From contig JASJFT010000022.1 in NCBI GenBank assembly GCA_030770425.1, positions 186,001 through 250,000 of the forward strand: a stretch of DNA of 64,000 nucleotides, read 5' to 3'. Shown piece after piece: positions 23,463-33,344 of the stretch. Source of the stretch: Darksidea phi (Eukaryota; Ascomycota; Dothideomycetes; Pleosporales; Lentitheciaceae). The notes beneath the pieces were generated by a model. It was not told the origin of the DNA. It made no database searches and saw only the letters and a list, made by a program, of their open reading frames with translations. The position numbers were made by a program, and so were the translations under genes. The stretch's first letter is position 1; every line of letters starts with the position of its first letter.

Positions 23463-24074
23463 GGCGGTGGCGGTTTGCGGTGGGCGCTAGACGCAAGGAC
23501 TGTAACCTTGGGGGGTGAGGTTGTGGTTGGGTATAAAGGTGAATATCCTTTTACGGTAGACTGGTTGCTGGGAGCAGGCGGTGGCAGGGTTGTTAATGCA
23601 GAGCTGTTTGGAGGCAGCTCCCGATTACGAAGGTGAAGCTACCGGCGATTACTTAGCGGCGACCTTGGCGGGGTCCGTGCGCCCGCTCCGAGCACCTCCG
23701 CCTGTAAAAGGATAAGACTAACAAGGCAGGACAGGACGGCACGATATGTCCCTCACTAGAGTTATCTTTCTCTTCTTAGCATGTCGTTGGGTAGTAGCCT
23801 TGACAATGAAGTGATACTAGGCTCTGTCAATCACCGCGTGGAGACGTCTTGAAGGAGGCCTGTTCTAGTCTCTTTTATAGGGTATAGTGCGGTATAATGT
23901 AGCCCCGTCGCGCCCCGTTTCTGGTCGCAGAGTTGAAGAAGATGGTCCTAAGATTGGTGCGGGGAAACTAAGTAGGTAGAAAAGCGTTACCAGGATATTA
24001 AGATAACCATACATAAATATACTATCCCCCAAAAATTTGTACTTTCCGATAACAATTCTTCTAGAAACTCAACT
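23463..24074. other. Intergenic, rpt5 upstream, increasingly AT-rich
   Basis: rpt5 promoter side, becoming AT-rich beyond 23.95 kb. No ORF with support. Confidence 0.5.
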
Positions 24075-24144
24075 GGCACCATGGCCTAATTGTAAGGCGT
24101 TGTTTTCTAGAGGTAAATTGCCTGGCAAAGATTGAGAAAGTAGA
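24075..24144 (+). pseudogene. Decayed tRNA-Arg-like sequence with anticodon-loop insertion
   Basis: Resembles the tRNA-Arg gene 285 bp downstream: acceptor 5' strand and D-arm nearly identical, and the GGCAAAGATTG after the anticodon loop is conserved. The C residues in the anticodon region are T. A 12-nt insertion lies between the positions corresponding to 37 and 38, and the T-arm and 3' acceptor strand are gone. It cannot fold into a full tRNA. Probably a truncated relative in AT-rich surroundings. Confidence 0.7.
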
Positions 24145-24359
24145 AATAAATGTGACATATTTGCGTTACAGAAAAACGCCACAAGCAAGACTAGATAGAA
24201 CTAAAGTGCGAAGAGCTCTAGGCTACATGCTAATTAATGGCTGGACCCACATATTGTCTTAGTCATTCGAGTGCTTAATTTTTGAAATTCCGCATATATG
24301 GGCTGTATATATTGAATAATTGAAAGTTTTTTCATATGATTCTAAATCATATAATTCAA
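24145..24359. other. AT-rich spacer between tRNA relic and tRNA-Arg
   Basis: AT-rich unique-looking sequence with no gene recognised. Confidence 0.4.
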
Positions 24360-24431
24360 GGCACCATGGCCTAATGGTAAGGCGTTGCTTTCCGGTGGCA
24401 AAGATTGGGAGTTCGAGTCTCCCTGGTGTCG
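24360..24431 (+). tRNA. tRNA-Arg (anticodon CCG)
   Basis: Cloverleaf reads directly: acceptor GGCACCA/TGGTGTC with one G-T pair, D-arm with A box TGGCCTAATGG, anticodon stem TTGCT/GGCAA around loop TTCCGGT (anticodon CCG at 24392-24394, reading CGG), and T-arm GGGAG-TTCGAGT-CTCCC with the B box. There is no intron. The discriminator base is G. Confidence 0.92.
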
Positions 24432-24439
24432 TCTCTATC

Positions 24440-24444
24440 TTTTT
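24440..24444 (+). terminator. RNA polymerase III terminator of tRNA-Arg
   Basis: Run of five T beginning nine bases after the discriminator base, the usual Pol III stop. Confidence 0.75.
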
Positions 24445-24446
24445 GC

Positions 24447-24800
24447 TTATCTTTTTTTTCTCCTTTCTCTTTTTTGATGTGCGGGGAGTGTGTGGGCTAT
24501 CATCAGCACTCTTTCCATGTTTGGAGTTCTCTGCCGATTTTTTGGGACATTAGTGTGCGTGGCGAAAAGTAGTTCTCTTACCTTACAGTAACTGCAAAAG
24601 ACGCCACCGCCCGCATTCTTGCACGCACATTGGGAGAAGCGCGGTGCGGGTACGGCAGCACCGGTACTGCTTTTAGTACAGTAAGTGATGTTGGTGGCTT
24701 CCTCGAGACGCGCTAGCGCGCATCTTGAGGAAGCCACCCATCTCCCACCTTCCACCGGCGAGACCATGGCGAGTCCTGAGCGAAGCCCGGAACTCGTCAT
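24447..24800 (-). CDS. Possible small Cys-containing protein (doubtful)
   Basis: A 117-codon frame with a possible intron: donor AAG/GTAAGAG, branch-like CACTAAT and acceptor CGGCAG, 51 bp and in-frame (24498-24548), leaving 100 residues. The middle contains C-x-C-x8-C-x2-C (CACKNAGGGVFCSYC), which could bind a metal; the C-terminus is basic. No family is recognised and codon choice does not clearly mark it as coding. It ends 16 bases from the tRNA gene and includes the inverted repeat at 24693-24738, so it may not be a gene at all. Confidence 0.3.
   Translation of the reverse strand: MTSSGLRSGLAMVSPVEGGRWVASSRCALARLEEATNITYCTKSSTGAAVPAPRFSQCACKNAGGGVFCSYCKVRELLFATHTNVPKNRQRTPNMERVLMIAHTLPAHQKRERRKKR
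24693..24738. repeat. 46-bp near-perfect inverted repeat
   Basis: The outer 12 bases of each arm (GGTGGCTTCCTC and its complement) are exact. The inner part is GC-alternating around a central TA with only two transition differences between arms. As RNA it would fold into a long hairpin on either strand. Confidence 0.8.
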
Positions 24801-25087
24801 ACCCGTCTAGTACACGAGTCCCTCTGGTGTGCTTTTTGCCTTTTTGCAAATTCTTTTCAAACTAGAAGTGGCCTTTGGCCCGAAGATACCATTCTTTATG
24901 CGAGGCGGGGTGGTAGCCCGACCCCTGCGAATAACCGAGCTTCAATTGTAACCTCTAGCATCGTACCTCCGCAAATATCGCTCCACGCTTTCTTTGCTTT
25001 TGTTTTTCGGATAACTTTCAGTCTCGTGGGGATACTCCTACCGCTGGTTCTTCCCTTTGATCTTTCGATTCTTCTTATATAGTTGGC

Positions 25088-27069
25088 ATGGTTGCCACCA
25101 GAGCTTTGCGATGCGCCCCGAACGCACGGTAAGTCACGGGCTTCTCGCCCGACATCATCAAAGTTAATGCTTCCCCAGTCCCAATAATATACGCAGCTTT
25201 ACGCGAACTACTAGCAGCTACAGTGTCCGTCAGCTCTCATCAACTAGAGCACCCCTCAATTCTGCAACTTCCGAACCAGCTCCCGAAGCCAAACGCCAAC
25301 CCCAGGATGGAACCACAGAAGACGGCTCTGCTGCACCGAATCGCAATATCCTCACGCGAAAGTCCCGCAGCGTATTGGAAAAGAGCCTTGGAACCGAGAA
25401 CACGACCAAACTACACCAGCAAGCATGGGACCTTCGTAAACTGAGCGCTGAGCTTAGGCATATTTTCAAAGCGCAGCATGCTGTGAACACCGCTATGAGG
25501 GGACCATATGTAAGTAGTTGGAAATTAGCGAGAATCGAGTGTTAAACTGAATGCTGATACTCTCGGGGTAGATAGTTGGAGGCTGGAAGCCCGATTCACT
25601 TGATCTCGATGAAGTGAGGGTAGAGGACAATGTGGTGAAGACGACTAAGCATGAGATGTGAGTATGGAGTTCTTGGCGGTAAATGAATATTTACTAATGT
25701 AGGTGGCAGACCGAATATTTGGCTTAGGTGAGTAAGATCGGCAGGACTATCGGAATACATGTCTTACTAAAAGCAAGGGACAATTGCCAATGCAAGAGCT
25801 GCGTGCATGAAGACACGAAACAGCGACTCCTCGACACATTTTCGGTAACTAATGGACTCTCTGCATGTTATGTGCTCCAACCGGCTAACCCATCTCAGAT
25901 ACCCAACGACATTTCCATTACATCAAGCTCTGAAACCAAAGATACCATTGACATCGAATGCAAGCCTATCCTTTTCCTTCGACCGACCTTCTGGCACCTA
26001 CTAACGCTAGCTAGGGAACGATGGCCACAAGAGCCAATATTCCAAAGCCTTTCTCATGAATGCAGGATCCACAGCCGGAAATAGATCTCGTATCCGTCAA
26101 GGCCTAGTGACGTACTCACACCATCTTTCTCTCTCCCTAGAGCTAGCTGATATTTTCCAGCATCGACCTATGGGATGCGTCAATAGCGAGAGATCCCCCA
26201 AAAATACGATTCAAAGAGCCTGAGAGAGACAAAAGCGGAAGTGGATCGCTAGTCCACACCATTCTAAACAGACTCGTAAGGACGCCTGCTGCTCCCGCTT
26301 CCTATCCCTCCTTTAATAATCTCCTCAGCGCCGCTACGGCTTCTGCTACATCACCCACGTCCCCCCAACACCAGAAGCGACAGAAGCCCTCCTCCGCCGC
26401 ATCTCCTTCATCCGCGAAACCCACTATGGCGGCTTCTACGACTTCACCGCCGACCTCGCCTCAAAAGACACTGCATACACCAACATAGCGCTGGAAGCTC
26501 ACACAGACAACACATATTTCTCCGACCCCGCCGGCCTCCAAGCTTTTCACCTGCTCTCGCACACCGACGGCTCGGGCGGCGCAAGCTTGCTCGTCGACGG
26601 CTTCAACGCCGCTAAGCAATTACTACTTGAGGATAGAGATGCTTATGAGACGCTGGCGACGGTGAATGTGCATGCGCATGCGAGCGGGAATCAGGGCATT
26701 AGTATCATGCCGTACAAGGGGTTCCCTGTGCTGGAACATGATCGGGAGACTGGGAGATTGCTGCAGGTGAGGTGGAATTCGAGTGATCGGGCCGCTATCG
26801 AGCTTCCTCTGGGCGAGGTGGGACGGTGGTACGATGCTGCGCGGAAGTTTGACAGGTTGTTGAAGAAGAAAAAGAATGAGTACTGGGAGCAGCTACAGCC
26901 GGGGACAGTGCTGATATTTGACAACTGGCGCGTCCTTCATGGACGTAGCGCGTTCACTGGAAAGCGTAGAATCTGTGGAGGGTACATCAATCGAGATGAT
27001 TGGATGTCAAAATTCAAGATGATGCATTTCGGACAGGAGGAGGTCCTTGGGAAATTAGCGTCGGGTTAG
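25088..27069 (+). CDS. Trimethyllysine dioxygenase (carnitine biosynthesis)
   Basis: Fe(II)/2-oxoglutarate enzyme hydroxylating N6-trimethyllysine, first step of carnitine synthesis, expected in mitochondria. Nine exons; introns 25129-25196, 25510-25571, 25658-25709, 25728-25777, 25845-25898, 25960-26014 (GC-AG), 26112-26160 and 26276-26328. All phases close and give 512 residues. The N-terminus is basic and Ser/Thr-rich, like a presequence. The zinc-binding domain appears only after splicing (IWLRDNCQCKSCVHEDT, LLDTFSIPND, WNDGHKSQY). The catalytic domain has IDLWDASIARDPP, RRYGFCYITHVPPTPEA, and iron ligands H324 and D326 (AHTDNTY) and H470 (WRVLHGRSAF). Gamma-butyrobetaine dioxygenase is a close relative; the N-terminal block fits the trimethyllysine enzyme better by memory. 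The splice at 26112 is the least certain. Confidence 0.88.
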
Positions 27070-27220
27070 AGAGGGCATTTCCCTGTTGTGCATGTACAGT
27101 AAGTAGTTAAATGATTGTTAAAAAACCATGTTGATACACCTATCTTGGCCCTGGAACTTATATACACCCCCGTTGACCCAAAAGAAAAACTTGATTTATT
27201 TTTCTCTGCTGCGCTGACCC

Positions 27221-27964
27221 TCACCGTCCCTTCTCCTGCTCCAGCTCCAATTCAGCCTGTCGGTAGTACTTTGCGGTGTCCACTCCATGGTACGGGTGGT
27301 TGACAAAGTTCGGCCATGGGAGGACGTGCGAAAAGACACCCGAGAATCGCGAGTTACGGTGCGCTACACCCTGCATGTACTCGGTCATCTCTGACTTTCC
27401 ATACAACGGCTCCCCTCTCTTGACCTTGTCAACCATCTCCCGCATGTCCATTTCGATTTCGCGGCGATTCTCGCGGGCGCCATAGAAGCGTGCTGGACCC
27501 AATTGTGTTAGTATCCATCTTCAAAGGTGGATATGTAGGACAAATTTGTTGGGCGTACCACAAGACCGTGAGTAGACGAATAGAACGCAACCGGTGACGC
27601 CGACAGCTCCGGTGAGCCGCATGATGGGTGCAAAGCCTCCCTTGCCGACAAACGAGGGCGACACCTTCTCCCAGTAGAGCATCAGACCAGGGCTGAGAGC
27701 TCCCACTGCGGCACCGGTGAGCCAGTCGGAGGGACGTGCATATGCGAATACGCGTTTGATGTGTCTTGCATTGTTGTCAGTGCTTGCAATCGGTCGGAAG
27801 GGTGCGGTAGTGCATACGGGTCATTGTCGATGAGCTGCGAGTGTTAGCCGTTTACAAGCCATTGAGGGGGTTTTGAGTAGCCAATTGCTTACGGGATACT
27901 CGCCATTGGGTACCTTGTCAGGTACCACGGGCTGTGTGATCGTCTCCTGTGTGGGCGAAGACAT
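27221..27964 (-). CDS. Complex I 21-kDa accessory subunit (NUXM type)
   Basis: Fungal accessory subunit of mitochondrial NADH:ubiquinone oxidoreductase (20.9-kDa subunit of Neurospora). Four exons with introns at 27835-27892, 27765-27817 and 27493-27558; 188 residues. Exon 2 is only 17 nt. Blocks seen: LIDNDPHIKRVFAYARPSDW, a hydrophobic hairpin (TGAAVGALSPGLMLYW, LTGAVGVTGCVLFVY), then RSCARFYGARENRREIEMDM and the C-terminal WPNFVNHPYHGVDTAKYYRQ. Divergent from the Aquarius gene with 222 bp between ATGs. Confidence 0.93.
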
Positions 27965-28185
27965 GGTGTTGTGGTGAGGGGAGGGCTGCTGCGGAGACAG
28001 TACGGTTGAGCGAGGTGATGTTCGAGACGGCAGGTGCCGGCGGGTCCAAGCTTCCGCATAGATCTTGAACTTTTTGCTTGGCGCGTCTGTTGCTGCAGGT
28101 TGATTACGACAACAATGAGCGCGCCCGCTACTCACTGCGCCCTACGAACATTACGACTACGGGACTAGGAAGAGAAGGTGCCAGA

Positions 28186-31100
28186 ATGGAAGACGTCAAG
28201 CCCACGGGCTCCTCGAACGCCCCGAACGGCGCTCATAGAAGCGCGACGGAAGGCTTGACTTTACAGACCCGTCCCACGGTCGCAGATCTGCATGGAGACA
28301 ACCATTTCGCCCAGGTTGCAAGAAAGAACTGGTTGACCGCGAAGGCGCCAAAGGTGCGGCCCGATGTGGTCAAGAAAGAGCTATGGGATGAGCTGGAGCA
28401 GGTCGACTTCGCATATGCATCGCTGCTCGTATTGGAGAACTTGCAGCTGCTGGAACGATATCTGTGGCCCGGGTTCACCGAAGAGGCGTCCAATTACCAT
28501 CACCTACTTCTGGCGCTTCTGGTCAACGTGAAGAGGAGGGAGAACCTGCAATCATGGGGTAAGTGTCCATTCCCGTGGATGCGACAGGGGACATACTAAT
28601 AGAACGCGCAGAGCTCTTCAAGGACAAACCCGCCGAGTTCTCTTCCTTCTTTCGTCGCATACTTTCAATGAGTGTAGACCCTTCGCAGCCCATCAAGATC
28701 CGGACACAGCTCGTATCCTTCGTCATCGGCGCATTTCAATCCCTTGACAGCGATCTCGTGCGGAAAGAATGCGCGCCTTTGCTCGGCATATCAATCTGGC
28801 AGAACATGCATTCAGATGCAGCGCGGGAGCGCCAATTCGAGCAAGATCAGAGGTTGCGCAAAGCTTGGAGGGCATCAAACAGGAGATTTGATGCTGCAGA
28901 CGAGTCACTCCAGGCCAGGCTACGATTTGAGCGGTCCTGGCTATACACCCTCCTTCTCGATTTCCTGGACCGTCTGTACAACAGCCAGTCGAGGCAGGAG
29001 ATGCAGGATAATCTAGCCTATTGCGAGCGCTTCGTGGAGTTGCTCACGGATCTGCAGAGCCAGGTTCCCACAAGGAGATACGTGAATGCACTGTTGCGCG
29101 ACCTCAACATGCTTCCAGCGATTAGGCTGTCTCCCATGTACGCAGACGAAGAAAACGGGCTGTTTCGCGACCTGTTCAACCTCTTGAGCCACTACACCTA
29201 CTTTCCGATCGAGGACCACAATGCTGCGCAACTGTCTAAGCTTGAGTATGATCAGAAGCACTACGACGTCCTAGCCAAACTACAGCGCGTGGGTTATGCA
29301 GCCTTTCAAGAGAAGCTTCAGTTGTTGGCTCTGGCGAATTACGGCAGCATCGGCAACAGGGCTGACCTAGAGGGCCACCTTCGAGTACTGACAGATGAGG
29401 AACTCATTCATCTATGTTCACTTATGGGCTTGCGAACACAGTATCCTCAGTCGACATTCCTCGTACAAGATCGAGCGTTCTTCACGGAAACACTAGTCTC
29501 TTTGGTAGAGTACAGGCCCACCTTCAAGGACAACATACGAGAGATGCCTATATTGCCTACGGAGAAGATTCTGTACGAGAACACGTTTCTACGGAACGAG
29601 TCGTACAACGGGTCGCACCCACTAGCGATACCGAAACTAAATCTCCAATATCTCACCATGGGCGACTTCTTGTGGCGGTCCTTCATTCTGTACAGGGCGG
29701 AGGCTCTCTATGGTATCCGCAAAGATATGGAGGACGTTGCCAAACGTGTTCAGCCTCGCGGAAAGGGCGTCGCAACGAAGTTCGGAGGTTTCTCAAGAAT
29801 GTCGATGCCGATCTCGAAGCCTGGTATCGTCGATGTGGCGCCGTCACGGGTTGGAGAGGAATATCCAGCATATGTTCGCGCGGAAATCATTCTAGATGTC
29901 AGTCGCCTTCAGCACCCAGTACGAAGAGAGTGGGAGCAACTCAAACCGGACGATGTTGTGTTCCTGCTTGCCGTCGAAGGTCCAGACGATGTATCGATGA
30001 AGAACGGCATGGACCATCAAAGCGCTAGCGAGCAGCTTGGCATTCGCACCCTCAGATGTGCCCAAGTGGTTCAGATGCAGGATGAAAGTGGCCGCCCGAT
30101 CCGCGAGCAGGTGTCCATTGATGCACCTCGTGTTCGGCAACGAAGACTCATCGTGCACATTGACCCGAGGCAATACCAGGCGGACATGGACCAAGCTGCA
30201 CAAGGTCGGCCGAATATCTACGAGCAGATCAATCTTGTCGTGCGTCGACGAGGGCGGGAGAACAACTTTCGACCCATCCTTGAGTCCATCCGACGTCTGG
30301 CGCTTTCGGACATTCCAGCACCTTCCTGGCTCCAGGATGTGTTTCTAGGCCTTGGTGATCCCACGTCTGCAACCTACAAGCGACTACCGAACCGTCTGCA
30401 TTCGATAGACTTTCGTGATACCTTTTTAGACTGGCAGCACCTGATCGAATCCCTGCCCGGCAAATCTATCGAACCCCACGAGAGTGCCCTGTCATCCTTT
30501 GGGCCTCCATATGTCGTCAAGTACCCCGCAGCGGCTGAGCCGGAACCTACATCTGTACGAGCTTCGAAGAAGCGGCGTCGTGACCAGGAGGAGGTTGCAC
30601 AGCCTGTGCATGAGCATCTGCATGTCTCCACGTACACGCCACCGAACATGGGCCCCTACCCTGCAGACGCACCCAAACTGAACCGCGTCAGATTCACCCC
30701 TGCTCAGATTGAAGCGATTACTTCGGGCACACAACCTGGTCTGACTGTTGTGGTCGGGCCACCGGGCACCGGCAAGACGGACGTAGCGACCCAAATTATC
30801 TCTAATATATACCACAACTTTCCGGACCAACGGACGCTGCTTGTCGCGCACAGCAATCAGGCCCTCAATCAGCTCTTCCAGAAGATTGTGGCGCTCGACA
30901 TCGACGAGCGCCACCTCCTGCGCCTAGGTCACGGCGAGGAGGAGCTCGAGACAGAAGCCAGCTACAGCAAGCATGGCCGCGTAGAGTCTTTCTTAGAGAG
31001 AGGCACATACTACCTGTCCGAAGTAGATCGATTGGCGAAAAACTTTGGCGCGCCCGGTGCTCATGGGAGCTCGTGCGAAACGGCAGATTACTTCAATCTC

Positions 31101-32776
31101 GTCTATGTGAAGCCAGCATGGACACAATACTGGGACCATGTTTCGTCCCCGGATTTCAGTGTCCAACAAATAATCGCTGAATTCCCGTTCAAACAGTACT
31201 TTGCGGATGCACCACAGCCTCTCTTCCCACCTGGGGCAGAACGAGAGCAGATTGTTGATATTGTGCAAGGCTGCTATCGTCATGTCGAGAAGATTTTTAC
31301 AGAGCTCGAGGACATTCGTCCCTTCGAGATTCTGCGGAATCCGCGCGATAAAGCGAACTACCTCCTCGTGAAAGAGGCGCGCATCATTGCGATGACCTCC
31401 ACGCACGCTGCGATGCGGAGACAAGAAATCGCGTCGCTAGGCTTCCACTACGACAATGTGATCATGGAAGAAGCAGCCCAGATCACCGAGATCGAAAATT
31501 TCATCCCACTCGCTCTCCAAAACCCGCAGAACGGCGAGCTTCCTCTCCAGCGTATCGTAATGTGCGGAGACCACCTACAAAACTCACCCATCATCCAGAA
31601 CCTCGCGTTCAGACAGTATGCGAACCTAGAGCAATCGCTCTTCTTGCGACTCGTGAGGCTAGGAGTACCAACAATCATGCTAGACCAGCAAGGCCGAGCT
31701 CGACCGTCAATAGCAAAACTGTACAAATGGCGATACAGCAATCTCGGCAACCTCCCCTCCGTCCAGTCAACGCCCGAGTTTCAGATCGCAAATCCGGGCT
31801 TCAAGTTCGATTACCAGTTCATCGACGTACCAGACTACAAGGGCAAAGGTGAAAGCGAGCCCACGCCGCATTTTATTCAAAACCTAGGAGAGGCGGAGTA
31901 TACGGTGGCGCTGTACATGTACATGCGTCTACTAGGCTATCCGTCGAACAAAATCTCTATCTTGACTACTTATGCCGGTCAGCGAGCGCTCATCAAGGAT
32001 GTTTTAGATCACAGGTGTAAAGGTAACAGGCTATTCGGACTACCAAAGATTGTTGCAACGGTGGATAAGTACCAGGGCGAGCAAAATGACTGTACGTCAC
32101 CCAGTCTCCCTCTTCACAAAGCAGGTTGGAAAGCTAACATCAAACAGATGTCATCCTCTCTCTCGTGCGCACCCGTAGCATTGGCTACCTCCGCGACATC
32201 CGCCGACTTACCGTAGCTCTTTCCCGCGCGCGTCTAGGCCTCTACATCCTAGGTCGCACCTCCGTCTTCGAATCCTGCTTTGAGCTCAAACCCGCTTTCG
32301 ATATTCTCCTCTCCCGTCCCACTAAGCTCTCCCTCATTATCGATGAACTTTACGCGCCGACGCATTCCCGGCTGGTGGACGCGAAGGTTGAAGAGGGCAG
32401 AGAAGCGGTGATGGAGGGCGTAGAGCATTTAGGGCAGTATGTTTATGAGATGACAAAGGCAAAGGTTGAATCGTTGAAAAATGGGGGTGATGTAGCGGAT
32501 GTGAGAATGGGGGATACGATTGAGGTTGCGGGGAATGAGGATGAGGAGGCAGATAGGGAGGAAAATGTGCTTGTCAAGGACGACGCTGTGGATGAGGAGT
32601 ATGGGCACGAGGAGCCTGAGGGGCCAGTCAAGGTCGATGCGGAGGAAGAACTTGTCGAGCCAATCAAGGCCGATGCGCCTGAGCAGCCTGTCAAGGTCGA
32701 TGGGGTTGAAGGGCCTGTAGAGCTAGTCAAGGTTGACGAAGAGCCAGTGGTGCCGATTAAGGTTGATGGGCCTTAG
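28186..32776 (+). CDS. Intron-binding helicase Aquarius (Cwf11 type)
   Basis: Superfamily 1 RNA helicase of the spliceosome that binds the intron upstream of the branch site; the human protein is also linked to R-loop removal. Three exons with introns at 28559-28611 (phase 1) and 32092-32147 (phase 1); 1493 residues. The long N-terminal helical domain begins with LTAKAPKVRPDVVKKELWD. The helicase core has Walker A GPPGTGKT (840-847), motif II EEAAQ (1077-1081), CGDHLQNSPIIQN, QGRARPSIAKLY, ILTTYAGQRALI and, across the second intron, VDKYQGEQNDYVILSLVRT. The last 150 residues are acidic and end in degenerate PVKVD/PIKAD repeats. The start is the first ATG in frame. Nuclear. Confidence 0.95.
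32620..32775 (+). repeat. Degenerate PVKVD/PIKAD repeats at Aquarius C-terminus
   Basis: Coding repeat in which a Pro/Leu-[VI]-K-[VA]-D core occurs five times at 9-12 residue spacing, separated by Glu/Pro linkers. It forms the last 50 residues of the protein. Confidence 0.75.
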
Positions 32777-33344
32777 GAGCTTGAGCAGTAGTCAAGGTCG
32801 AAGGATGAAAAAGACACTACCGGGCTTATGAGGTTCTATATGTACAGTATTTGGCATAGGGGAAGGAAAGAAAAGGAGCGAGGAACAGTCTGAACCCGGA
32901 ATAGACAAACGGGCATTTGGCGGCGTCTATAGTCTTAGCTTTTTTTTTTTGTAGATACCAAATCTTAACCGGATATTACTATGTATGTCAGATTCTTCCA
33001 TGACTCGATTCTAGATATCGGCTGCTTCTAGCATCATTCAATCGCCGGTGCCACCACTAGACTGAAATTTCGTTACCTGGTTGCATACTTATCTCTGGGT
33101 GAGGAGTGCTACACGCCGACTCCGCATCGTCTAGCACACAAACAGTTAAGCGCGAAGCCTGCTCCATATCCACTTCACTCCACGTGCATGATCTGATAAA
33201 GAGGACACACTTCTCCAAATCAAGTAAAGCGTGCTTCGATCTTTAGCCTCCAAGCTTATCGCAGCACATGATCCTTGTCTATCTGATGCGTTCATCGCTC
33301 ACCTTCCTTCTGATCTCTTCTCTACTATTGTGGCACCTTCCAAC
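32777..33344. other. Intergenic with ferric reductase upstream region
   Basis: Contains an 11-base T run at 32940-32950, a CCACGTGC element at 33180-33187 and the GATA element listed separately. No gene recognised. Confidence 0.55.
33191..33199 (+). promoter_or_regulatory. Candidate SreA-type GATA site (ATCTGATAA)
   Basis: Exact match to ATCWGATAA, the element reported for the fungal iron-responsive GATA repressor SreA, about 146 bases before the ferric reductase ATG. Binding is inferred from the motif and gene function only. Confidence 0.5.

Noticed and set aside
24394..24402. GGTGGCAAA, the yeast proteasome control element, near rpt5
   Set aside because: It is part of the anticodon arm of the tRNA-Arg gene, about 0.9 kb from the rpt5 start, so the match is explained by the tRNA.
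25728..26084. Apparent separate small gene upstream of the dioxygenase
   Set aside because: Reading through introns creates it; splicing places its conserved blocks inside the trimethyllysine dioxygenase.
32165..32776. Separate 203-codon gene after Aquarius
   Set aside because: It is the last exon; the 56-bp intron at 32092-32147 joins YQGEQNDY to VILSLVRT in phase, as in the helicase family.
33231..33344. N-terminal extension of the ferric reductase from a GTG codon
   Set aside because: No ATG in the extension and no family similarity; the first ATG at 33345 gives a normal reductase.
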